Shown: piece after piece, positions 18,300 to 26,715 of the stretch
Numbering within the stretch: position 1 is the stretch's first letter
Layout: the number at the start of each line of letters is the position of its first letter
Assembly (NCBI RefSeq): GCF_000702305.1
Contig: NZ_JNLC01000002.1
Location: 1 to 64,000 of the forward strand
Origin: Allobosea sp. 117
Lineage (GTDB): Bacteria; Pseudomonadota; Alphaproteobacteria; Rhizobiales; Xanthobacteraceae
Length of the DNA stretch: 64,000 nucleotides
Reading direction: 5' to 3'
Position numbers and translations under genes: made by a program
The notes under the pieces: generated by a model
Databases searched by the model: none
What the model saw: the letters and a program-made list of their open reading frames with translations, nothing else
What the model was told of the DNA's origin: nothing

Positions 18300-18317
18300 T
18301 GACTAGCTGTCTAGTCA
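18300..18317. promoter_or_regulatory. Palindromic candidate GntR operator
   Basis: Perfect inverted repeat TGACTAG-ctgt-CTAGTCA lies 69 bp upstream of the permease start and 20 bp upstream of the GntR start. Its size and position fit autoregulation and control of the divergent transporter/hyu operon. Confidence 0.7.
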
Positions 18318-18336
18318 GCTTTGGGGGAAATGACAT

Positions 18337-19074
18337 TTGCCGCAAGCCGACTTCACGCCGATCTATGCGCGCATACAGAGGTTCATCCGGGACGAGATTG
18401 CGTCCGGCCGTCTGACCGAGGGCGCCCGCGCGCCCTCCGAGCCCGAGCTCGCCGCCCGCTTCGGGACGACGCGCGCGACGGTGGCGCGCGCGCTCCAGCA
18501 ACTGGTTTTCGAGGGCGTGATCGTCCGCCGCTCCGGCAGCGGCACGTTCGTCGCCCCGCTGCCGATCAGCGCGCCGATCGATCTCACGCGGGTGCGCTCC
18601 TTCGAGGAGCAGATCACCGCCAAGGGCGCCACGGTCGAATACGAGACGCTGGACTTCGTCCGGCGCAAGGCGAGCGCAAGCGAGGTGGAAACGTTGCATC
18701 TCGATCCGGGCGGGCATGTCCATGCGCTCGACCGGCTCCGGCTGGTCAGCGGCAAGAAGATGAGCATCGAGTGCCGTATCATCCCCGACGAGCTGGGCAG
18801 CCGGATGACGCCGCACATGCTGGAGACCAAGTCGATCCACCGCATCCTCGACGAGGATTTCGGCCTGCGGGTATTGCGGGTCGAGGGCCGCATCCGCGCC
18901 GGCCTCGCCCGGGGCAGCATGGCCGACCGGCTCGGGGTGAAGCGCGGTGCGGCGCTCATCATCCGCGACTATGTGCTGTTCAGCGCCGATCGCCGTCCGC
19001 TGGTCAGTGGAGAGTCGTTCTATCGCGACGACTTCCACATCGACTACGTCGTGCAGCAGTCGCGCACCGACTGA
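18337..19074 (+). CDS. GntR family regulator, HutC type with UTRA domain
   Basis: Regulator of 245 residues: an N-terminal GntR winged helix (APSEPELAARFGTTRATVARALQQL, about 30-55) and a C-terminal UTRA ligand-binding domain (about 95-240). It starts with TTG at 18337; an in-frame TGA at 18331 rules out anything just upstream and GGGGGA supplies the ribosome site. It diverges from the eight-gene operon and probably represses it until a small ligand, perhaps a pathway intermediate, binds UTRA. Confidence 0.92.
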   Translation: MPQADFTPIYARIQRFIRDEIASGRLTEGARAPSEPELAARFGTTRATVARALQQLVFEGVIVRRSGSGTFVAPLPISAPIDLTRVRSFEEQITAKGATVEYETLDFVRRKASASEVETLHLDPGGHVHALDRLRLVSGKKMSIECRIIPDELGSRMTPHMLETKSIHRILDEDFGLRVLRVEGRIRAGLARGSMADRLGVKRGAALIIRDYVLFSADRRPLVSGESFYRDDFHIDYVVQQSRTD

Positions 19075-19109
19075 GCCCAGGCGGACTTGGCCATGGTGCG
19101 AGGGGTGAT

Positions 19110-20807
19110 TCACGCGTCCGCCTCCCTCGCATAGACGGCGCGGGCGGCCTCGCGGCTGACATAGCCATAGGCGACATCGCGCTCCAGCGCCGCGCGCTCG
19201 CGCTGCTTCGGGTCGCCATAGCCGCCGCCGCCGGCCGAGATGCAGACGATGCGTGCGCCCGGCATCACCGCGACACCGCTGTCATGGACACCGATCTCCC
19301 GGCTGTCCGCTTCTTCGTCCGCAAGCCTGTAGTCATGGCCCGGCCCGGCTTCGCCGCCTTGCGTGCCGAAGGGGCGGACGAAGACTCCCTCCCCCGACGC
19401 ATTGAGGATCGCCGGCGCCTCGCCTTGGTAGCGCAGCACGAGCCTGCCGCCGAGCCCGCCGCGCCGGCGCCCGGCCCCACCAGTATCGGTCGCCAGCGCG
19501 TATTCCTCGACCATCAAGGGATAGGCCGCCTCGGTGCGCTCGATGCTGGGAGACGGCGTCCCGCCGGGATTGTGCAGGCCACCAATGTTCGGCCAGCCAT
19601 CATGGTCGCGATTGCCGCCGGTGCCGCCCTTGTTGAAGAAATAGTGCCAGATGAACGGCGCGCCCGCGCGATCCTCGCCGGCCAGCGCAAACCGGAAGCG
19701 CCGCGCGAAGCCGCCGATAGCCCGGCTGGGATCGGCTCCTTCCAGCGCCTGCAGCACCGCTTCGATGAGCGCGCAGGCGGTTGACGAGGTGCACGCGCCT
19801 ACCGGCGCCGGCGACACCGGATCGAGCAGGCTGCCCGGCCGGGTGCGGATCTCGATGGCGCGCGTGCTGCCGTCGTTCAGCCCTTCGTCGTCGCCGCTGA
19901 AATACAGGAAGGCGACCATAACGGCGGCGCGGGTGTTGGCGTAGGGGCTGTTGATGAATGCCCTCACCTGATCCGGACATTGGGTGAGGTCGACGATCGC
20001 GCGCCCATCCCTGATCTCGATGGTGACCGGGATCGGCAGCAGGCCGCCCGGCGCTCCCGCGAACTCCATGTGGCTGAGCCCGGCATGGGAGCCGTTGCGA
20101 CAACCTGCGAGCATCTTGCGGGTCACCGCCTCGCCGCCGTCGAGGATGGCGCCGACGCAGGCGCCGATCTCGGCGCTGCCATAGCGGGCGAACAGATGCA
20201 GCAGGCGGCGAATGCCGATGCGGACAGCCGCCAGTTGCGCCAGCAGGTCGCCGCGCAGATCGCCGGGCTTGCGGGAATTCTCAGCAACCAGCCGCAGCGT
20301 ATCCTCGCGCAATTGGCCTTCCGCGACGAGCTTCAGCGGCGGTATGCGCAGCCCCTCCTGCCAGATCTCGCGTGCGGCCGCGCTGTAGCCGCCGGCCGAC
20401 ATGCCGCCTATGTCGCCCTGATGGGCGCGCAGCGCGATCCACAGGCGTACCTGGCCGTCCGCGAAGAATGGCATGGCGAGGGTGACGTCGGGCAGATGGC
20501 TGCCGCCCCAATAGGGATCGTTGGCCATCAGCACGTCGCCCTCGTTCAGTTCTCCGGCGAAGGCTTCGGCCATCATGCGGACCGCCAGCGGCATGGCGCC
20601 CATGTGGATCGGCACACGCTCGGCCTGCGAGACGGTGAGGAAATCGCCGTCCAGCACCACCGCCGAGAAATCCTGGTTTTGGTTCAGGATCGGCGAGAAG
20701 CAGGTGTGTGTCATGGTCTCGACCATCTCCTCCGTCACCGCTTTGAGCTTGTGACGAACGACGGCGAGGGTCAGCGGACTGACGCTCGAGGCTGTGGTCA
20801 GCTTCAT
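19110..20807 (-). CDS. hyuB: Hydantoinase B / oxoprolinase family protein (second copy)
   Basis: HyuB-family subunit of 565 residues, partner of the overlapping HyuA gene (4-bp ATGA overlap at 20804-20807). It shows the family N-terminus (THTCFSPILNQNQDFSAVVLDGD), the central ANDPYWGGSHLPDVTLAMPF segment and the glycine-rich C-terminus (CISAGGGGYGDP). It is convergent with the GntR gene and separated from it by 35 bp. The protein clearly differs from the HyuB at 8.5 kb, so the two pairs are not a recent duplication and may have different substrates. Confidence 0.93.
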   Translation of the reverse strand: MKLTTASSVSPLTLAVVRHKLKAVTEEMVETMTHTCFSPILNQNQDFSAVVLDGDFLTVSQAERVPIHMGAMPLAVRMMAEAFAGELNEGDVLMANDPYWGGSHLPDVTLAMPFFADGQVRLWIALRAHQGDIGGMSAGGYSAAAREIWQEGLRIPPLKLVAEGQLREDTLRLVAENSRKPGDLRGDLLAQLAAVRIGIRRLLHLFARYGSAEIGACVGAILDGGEAVTRKMLAGCRNGSHAGLSHMEFAGAPGGLLPIPVTIEIRDGRAIVDLTQCPDQVRAFINSPYANTRAAVMVAFLYFSGDDEGLNDGSTRAIEIRTRPGSLLDPVSPAPVGACTSSTACALIEAVLQALEGADPSRAIGGFARRFRFALAGEDRAGAPFIWHYFFNKGGTGGNRDHDGWPNIGGLHNPGGTPSPSIERTEAAYPLMVEEYALATDTGGAGRRRGGLGGRLVLRYQGEAPAILNASGEGVFVRPFGTQGGEAGPGHDYRLADEEADSREIGVHDSGVAVMPGARIVCISAGGGGYGDPKQRERAALERDVAYGYVSREAARAVYAREADA

Positions 20808-22846
20808 GATGCACCTGCAACGATGATGAGGCTGCCGATCCGGTCCATCACGGCGGCGCTGCCCGGCTCGAGAAGGACAGTTGTGGAAGCGGATTCGACG
20901 ATGGCGGGGCCTGCGACGCGCATGCCGCAGCGCAAATCGTCGAACCAGTAGACCGTGGCTTCGACGTGCCGCCCGATATAGATGTCCCGCCGCCCGCGGA
21001 AGGCGGGCGTGGGGTCGCCCGGCCCCGGCTCATGCGTCGGCAGGTCGATCTTGGGCAGGGCGCCGAACACCGAGACCCGGCAGGTGTCGATGATACCCGG
21101 CTCACCCTCATGGGCGTGCTGGTAGAGGCCGCGATAGGCCTCGGTGAACCCGCGCTCCAGGTCGGAAGGCTCGAGGCTGGCGCCGACGGAGACCGGAATG
21201 CCGTGGATCTGCCGGGCGTAGCGGCACTCCATGCTGCGCTGGACATGGATATCATCCGTGCCGACGCCGGTTTCCTTCAGCAAGGCGCGCCCATTTTCCT
21301 CCAGCTCATCGAAGATGGTGGCAAGCTCGGCGTGGCTGGTCGCGCGAATGGGGCGGTCGAGCGTGCGCTGGAGGTCCTGGCGAATGTCCGCGGCGAGGAA
21401 GCCGAGGGCGGAGAGCACGGACGCCATGCGCGGAATGACAACCTTCGGAATCTGCAATTCGCGGGCGACCCCGTTGGCGTGCAGGCCGCCGGCGCCGCCG
21501 AACGACATCAGGGCGAAATCGCGCGGGTCCTGGCCCCGGCGCACGGTAGCGAGGCGAATGCCCTCGGTGATGCCCGAGGTCGCCAGCACATGTACCGCCC
21601 AGGCTGCCTCCTCGACGCTCATGCCGAGAGGATTGGCGACGTCCGCCTCGATCGCTGCGCGCGCGGCGCTCACGCTGAGCGGCATTCGGCCACCAAGGAA
21701 GGTCTCGGGTGAGATCAGGCCGAGCACGAGATTGGCGTCGGTCAGCGTCGCCTGCGTGCCGCCCTTCTGGAAGCAGGCGGGCCCGGGAACCGCCCCCGCG
21801 CTGCGCGGACCGACGGCGAGGATGCCACTGGAATCCACCCGCGCCAGGCTGCCGCCGCCGATGCCGATCGGATTGACCTCGATGGCGGGCGCGGTGATGC
21901 GCAGGTCTGCGAGATCGGTGCGGCTGTGCTCGACCGGCACGCCGTCCTGGATCACGCACACATCGGTGCTGGTGCCGCCGGTGTCGTAGGTGACGAGATT
22001 GGCGAGGCCGAGCGCCCTGGCGAACAGCGCACCCGACATGGCGCCGCCGGCGGGACCGCTGGTCACCGCGCCGACGGCACGCCGGGCGGCGGCCTCGATC
22101 GGCAGGACGCCGCCGGTCGACTGCATGACGAACACCGGAACCTGGATGCCGCGTGCGTTCAACTGGCCGAACAGATGCCGCAGATAGGCCTGGAGCCCCG
22201 GCCCGACATAGGCGTTGACGAGCGCCGTGGAGAGCCGGTCGTACTCGCCTTCGCGCGAGAGCGCCTCGTGGCCCAGCGACACGAAAGGCCGCCATCCCGA
22301 GGCTTCGATCGCGGCACGCACCGCCTGCTCATGTTCCGGCCGCTTGTGGGCGTGCAGGAAGCAGACGACGACGCCCTCGACATCCGCCGCCTTTAGGTGC
22401 GCGATGGCGCCCGCGACCTCGGCCTCATCGAGCGGGGTCAGCACATCCCCGTCCGGACCGACCCGCTCGCCCACCTCCAGCCGCAGCGGCCGGGCGACGA
22501 TGGGCTCGGGAGCCGGCGTGCGCAGGGCGTAGCGGTTCTGTCGCGATCCCTCACGCAGCTCGATCAGGTCGCGAAAGCCGCGCGTCGTGATGAGGCCGAG
22601 ACGGGCGCCGTTACGCTGCACCAATATGTTGGTAGCGACCGTGGTGCCGTGGATGAATACCGAGACTTGCTGAAGCAGCGCGCCCAGGCTTTCGCCGCGC
22701 TCGGTGGCCATCAGTTCCAGTGCATTGACCACGCCGCGGGACGGATCGTCCGGCGTCGAGGGCGACTTGACGAATTGCAGGGCGCCCGCCGGGTCGGCCA
22801 GCACGAGGTCGGTGAAGGTCCCACCGACATCCACGCCGATCAGCAT
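20804..22846 (-). CDS. hyuA: Hydantoinase A / oxoprolinase family protein (second copy)
   Basis: HyuA-family ATP-binding subunit of 680 residues. The phosphate-binding motif VDVGGTFTDLVLADP is at about 5-19; QSTGGVLPIEAAARRAVGAVTSGPAGG and TYDTGGTSTDVCVIQDG follow. The ATG at 22846 is preceded by AAGGTGAGAG. It is the first gene of a two-gene operon transcribed away from a LysR regulator, and no transporter is attached, unlike the copy at 10-12 kb. Confidence 0.93.
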   Translation of the reverse strand: MLIGVDVGGTFTDLVLADPAGALQFVKSPSTPDDPSRGVVNALELMATERGESLGALLQQVSVFIHGTTVATNILVQRNGARLGLITTRGFRDLIELREGSRQNRYALRTPAPEPIVARPLRLEVGERVGPDGDVLTPLDEAEVAGAIAHLKAADVEGVVVCFLHAHKRPEHEQAVRAAIEASGWRPFVSLGHEALSREGEYDRLSTALVNAYVGPGLQAYLRHLFGQLNARGIQVPVFVMQSTGGVLPIEAAARRAVGAVTSGPAGGAMSGALFARALGLANLVTYDTGGTSTDVCVIQDGVPVEHSRTDLADLRITAPAIEVNPIGIGGGSLARVDSSGILAVGPRSAGAVPGPACFQKGGTQATLTDANLVLGLISPETFLGGRMPLSVSAARAAIEADVANPLGMSVEEAAWAVHVLATSGITEGIRLATVRRGQDPRDFALMSFGGAGGLHANGVARELQIPKVVIPRMASVLSALGFLAADIRQDLQRTLDRPIRATSHAELATIFDELEENGRALLKETGVGTDDIHVQRSMECRYARQIHGIPVSVGASLEPSDLERGFTEAYRGLYQHAHEGEPGIIDTCRVSVFGALPKIDLPTHEPGPGDPTPAFRGRRDIYIGRHVEATVYWFDDLRCGMRVAGPAIVESASTTVLLEPGSAAVMDRIGSLIIVAGAS

Positions 22847-22876
22847 TCTCTCACCTTCGCTGCACGCATCGCATTC

Positions 22877-22903
22877 CCCTGCTGATTTCTCGCATCATCA
22901 GGG
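22877..22903. promoter_or_regulatory. Candidate LysR-type operator
   Basis: Imperfect palindrome with CCCTG...CAGGG outer arms and GAT...ATC inner arms lies in the divergent region between hyuA (start 22846) and lysR (start 22978). Its place and symmetry fit a LysR site; no experimental support. Confidence 0.45.
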
Positions 22904-22977
22904 CACCTTCGGAGCGCACGAACAATGACATTGCTATAGGCTTTGCGATGCCGCTTCAGCATCGCTCGGAGGCTCGC

Positions 22978-23901
22978 TTGAACCTGAATGCCCTGCGCAA
23001 CTTCGTGGCCATCGTCGAAGCCGGATCGATACGCGAGGCCGCGGACAATCTGCACATCGCGCAGTCGGCGCTCAGCCGCCAGGTCTTGGGGCTCGAGCGG
23101 GAGTTCGGCGCGCCGCTGCTCTCGCGCCTGCCGCGCGGCGTGGAGCCCACGGCCGCCGGCCGGATCGTGCTCCGGCACGCGCGCCTCACCTTCGACCAGA
23201 TCCGCAGCGCGCGGGAGGAAATATCCGCCTTCGAGGGGCTACGCACCGGGCAGATCCGGCTCGCCGCGATCGAACCCTTTGCCAATGGCCCACTGGCCGA
23301 CTGCATCACCCGCTTCCAGACGAGCTATCCCGGCATTGTCTTCGATGTGCGCGTCGGCAATACGCGGCAGGTCGCGACACTGGTGCAGGAAGGCATTGCC
23401 GAGTTCGGCGTCGCCTATAACGCCCCGCGCGAGGCCGGTATCGTGCTGAGGGCTTCGGCGCGCCAGCCCCTGGTGGCGCTGGTGCGTCCGGAGCACGGAC
23501 TGCCAAAAGCCGGCACCGTCGGACTTGCCGACATCGCCCAATGGCCGCTCATACTTCCGCCCGCGGGCTCGCCCACGCGGCTCCTCATCGAGGAGGCGGC
23601 ACGGCGCTCCAACGTCCGACTTGGGCGGATCGGGTTCGAGAGCGATTCGGTCGCGCTGCGCTTGGCGATGGCGCAGCGCACAGACGGGATCGCCGTGCTC
23701 GCTCATCTGTCGGGGATGGCGGCCTGCGAGGCCGGCGCGCTGCGGATGCTGCGGCTAAGCGAAACGACATTGAGCGAGGGGCGGCTGGAGTTGCTGGCCG
23801 GAGAAGGCCGCACGCCGTCGCGCGCCACGCAGACCTTCGAACGCGTGTTGCGCTCAGCGTTGAAGAGCACTGATCAGGGACCCGGCGCCATCAAGGGGTG
23901 A
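22978..23901 (+). CDS. LysR family transcriptional regulator
   Basis: Regulator of 307 residues: N-terminal helix-turn-helix (SIREAADNLHIAQSALSRQVLGLE, about 18-41) followed by a LysR substrate-binding domain. I choose the TTG at 22978 because GGAGG lies five bases upstream and the protein then begins NLNALRNFVAIVEAGS, the normal LysR start; an ATG at 22948 would add ten residues but has no ribosome site. Divergent from the hyuA-hyuB pair, which it probably activates. Confidence 0.9.
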   Translation: MNLNALRNFVAIVEAGSIREAADNLHIAQSALSRQVLGLEREFGAPLLSRLPRGVEPTAAGRIVLRHARLTFDQIRSAREEISAFEGLRTGQIRLAAIEPFANGPLADCITRFQTSYPGIVFDVRVGNTRQVATLVQEGIAEFGVAYNAPREAGIVLRASARQPLVALVRPEHGLPKAGTVGLADIAQWPLILPPAGSPTRLLIEEAARRSNVRLGRIGFESDSVALRLAMAQRTDGIAVLAHLSGMAACEAGALRMLRLSETTLSEGRLELLAGEGRTPSRATQTFERVLRSALKSTDQGPGAIKG

Positions 23902-23946
23902 TCTCGGGCGGCGGCCCTTTCGTGAACGGCGAACGGCCGTTTCCCC

Positions 23947-23961
23947 TTACTCCCACTCGAT
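23947..23961 (-). repeat. guaA 3'-end direct repeat (candidate att site, left)
   Basis: On the minus strand ATCGAGTGGGAGTAA matches the last 15 bp of guaA (52252-52266) at 14 of 15 positions and still spells Ile-Glu-Trp-Glu-stop, with TAA instead of TGA. It is followed (plus strand) by AT-rich sequence sharing TAAC-CGTTG with the copy at 46918. Confidence 0.75.
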
Positions 23962-24138
23962 TGTTCGCATTATTGCTAACACGTTGAAATTGCTCACGTA
24001 AAAAATATCACTCTCAAAGACTACCGTCAGCTGTACCGTCTCGAAAGGCTGGCTGTTGATTTCATTGGGAAATTTCGGCGTTTTCGAGAAACGTACCCTT
24101 CGCCATCTATCGAGAGCGCCAGCTGTTTTGATCCTGCA

Positions 24139-24750
24139 TCACGGTTGAGAAGGGCATCTGCCGTATGCGGCCTTCCCAATGGCCTGGGCAAGCCAGGTTG
24201 GCAACTGCGGCGCGGCTGACACGAGTTCGCTGAAGTCGGGCGGCGAGAGCGTGCGCTTCAATGTTCTCGAGGCAGTATCCGCGCTCTCCGGTCCCAGCCA
24301 GGCCAACGCCCTGACCGCGGTGCCAGCCGGTCGGTCCGCAAGGGCGAGTTGCCAGCGTGGGGCGTGTCGAAGCTCGACCACCTGCCTGCCGAAACTCATG
24401 GATCGCGAACGCCCCGAGGTAAGATAGACCGACCGGACTGGCACCTGCGTAGAAAGGCCGAGGATGTTGGCTGCGGCAGCGCCATTCGGAACAATAATTT
24501 CGCCTCGTTGCCTTGCAAATGCGTGGACTGCCTGCTCGATCGAAGGAGCCCTCGTGCCGTACCGACCGGTGACGGAGCTAACATACACACCCCGGCCCGC
24601 TCGGATCAGCCGGCCTCTCTCGGCAAGACGCGCCAGCGCCTGGTCCACGGCTGCACGTTTGCCGAGATGGAGCAGGCCTTTGGCGGAGACAGGAGTGCCC
24701 TCGGGCAATCCTCCCGCATGTGTCATGATCTGTTCTGTCAATCTCGGCAT
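24139..24750 (-). CDS. AbiEi/DUF6088-type antitoxin-like regulator
   Basis: Protein of 203 residues resembling the DUF6088 / AbiEi group: an N-terminal winged helix (TPVSAKGLLHLGKRAAVDQALARLAERGRLIRAGRGVYV) and a C-terminal AbiEi-like body (GEIIVPNGAAAANILGLSTQVPV; YLTSGRSRSM). Such proteins repress their own promoter and neutralise a nucleotidyltransferase toxin. The ATG at 24750 is preferred over a GTG at 24756. A 28-bp palindrome lies 11 bp upstream. No toxin gene follows: the att-like repeat lies 178 bp downstream, so the gene appears orphaned at the island edge. Confidence 0.75.
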   Translation of the reverse strand: MPRLTEQIMTHAGGLPEGTPVSAKGLLHLGKRAAVDQALARLAERGRLIRAGRGVYVSSVTGRYGTRAPSIEQAVHAFARQRGEIIVPNGAAAANILGLSTQVPVRSVYLTSGRSRSMSFGRQVVELRHAPRWQLALADRPAGTAVRALAWLGPESADTASRTLKRTLSPPDFSELVSAAPQLPTWLAQAIGKAAYGRCPSQP

Positions 24751-24760
24751 CGCCACTCTC

Positions 24761-24788
24761 TGTCAGAAATGTATGCAGGTTTCTGACA
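24761..24788. promoter_or_regulatory. Perfect palindromic operator upstream of the AbiEi-like gene
   Basis: TGTCAGAAA (24761-24769) and TTTCTGACA (24780-24788) form a perfect 9-bp inverted repeat with a 10-base centre, just upstream of the gene start at 24750. This is what an autorepressing antitoxin would bind. Confidence 0.75.
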
Positions 24789-24929
24789 CTTCTCAACAGT
24801 GCGGCGACCGCCATGCGCGATCGATGTCTAACGTCATCCGACCACCTGCCGTCGCACTTTCTGCCAGACCTCGACACTGAACAACCGGCTCTTCCGTCAT
24901 GTCATCTCCCCCAAGAATGGAGATGGATC

Positions 24930-25673
<744 letters not shown>

Positions 25674-25674
<1 letters not shown>

Positions 25675-26099
25675 TGCTCTATCTCGACACGTCGCTGATC
25701 GTCGCGGCGCTCTCCAATGAAGCGATGACGCCGCGTGTTCAGGCCTGGCTGGTCGAGCAGGATCCGGCGCAGCTTCTGGTCAGCGACTGGACTGTCACCG
25801 AGATGTCGTCGGCCATGGCGATCAAGCTGCGGACTGGACAGATCAGCTTGGAGCAGCGAGCAGCGGCGCTCGCCATGTTCAACAAGCTGGTCGCAGAGAG
25901 CTTCACCGTGCTGCCCGTGACGGGCGGGCAGTTTCGGGCAGCGGCGCGGTTCGCCGATCAGCACAGCTTGGGGCTTCGCGCCGGTGACGCGCTGCATCTT
26001 GCCGTCGCGTCGGAGCATGGCGCCACAGTGCGTACGTTGGACCAGCGGCTTGCCGATGCCGGACCGGCGCTCGGTGTGCCGGCACAATTGCTGGCATGA
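25674..26099 (+). CDS. vapC: VapC family PIN-domain ribonuclease toxin
   Basis: PIN-domain toxin of 141 residues, an RNase held inactive by the antitoxin encoded just upstream. The four acidic residues that bind Mg are visible: Asp5 (MLYLDTS), Glu43 (VTEMSS), Asp105 (GDALHLAVA) and Asp123 (TLDQRLA), so the toxin should be active. The 25432-26099 pair may stabilise the island against loss. Confidence 0.92.
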
Positions 26100-26141
26100 C
26101 CCGGGCCTCTTCCAGCATGGCCGCCCCACTTGCGAGCTGCC

Positions 26142-26330
26142 ATGGCCGGTGACTGGTCCGACGAGTAGAACGACGCGATCGTGGCGGATTATTTCGCGAT
26201 GCTCGCGGACGATATCGCCGGGCGGCCCTACAGCAATACCGAACATAACCGCCTGCTGCAGGTAGTGATCGATCGCCCGCGCGGTTCGATCGAACACGAG
26301 TACAAGAACGTCAGTGCGGTAAGTCTCAAG
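26142..26330 (+). pseudogene. 5' remnant of an unidentified gene with an internal stop
   Basis: From the ATG at 26142 the frame reads MAGDWSDE, a TAG stop, then NDAIVADYFAMLADDIAGRPYSN and RLLQVVIDRPRGSIEHEYKNVSAV. I recognise this as the conserved N-terminus of a family of island-borne proteins whose function I cannot name with certainty. The stop arises where the family has Glu (GAG to TAG), and similarity ends near 26320, so the gene is both stopped and truncated. Confidence 0.6.
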
Positions 26331-26715
26331 TTGACTCTTCTCGGACCTTGGGAAGGTCTGCTTGTCGGCAACGGATCCGAGCGCATCAAGAGCATCTCCC
26401 GCTGGCCGTCGGTGGGGGGCAGCGGCGAGCCTCATAGTGCCGCAAGATGCATGCGCGACCTCGGCTGTGCGCGCATCCCGCAGGTTCGATTCTCTCACCT
26501 CTAAAGTGAGCGTCCACTTTCTGCGCGTCCGCCGATGGTCGGCTCCTGCCGCATGAGTTCCGCGGTGTGAGGTAGATGTTCTAATTCGTGCTCAGTGTTG
26601 CAGCGGTCGGGTTGTGGCAGGTCTATTCTACGGCAGGAGGGTGCCGAATCTCTCGAAGTCGTCGCTCGTCACGACGGTAGTTGGGCTCGATGAGACCGGG
26701 CTTGATGTACTCTCG
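26331..26715. other. Non-coding stretch
   Basis: No convincing gene. On the minus strand near 26630-26700 a short frame reads REYIKPGLIEPNYRRDE..., which could be a fragment of something, but nothing was recognised. Confidence 0.35.

Noticed and set aside
23962..24138. Possible integrase remnant beside the left att-like repeat
   Set aside because: All reading frames were checked by eye; only very short unrelated frames occur.
26470..26510. tRNA-like piece (GGTTCGATTCTC) suggesting a tRNA end as att site
   Set aside because: The T-arm would not pair and no acceptor or anticodon arm is found.
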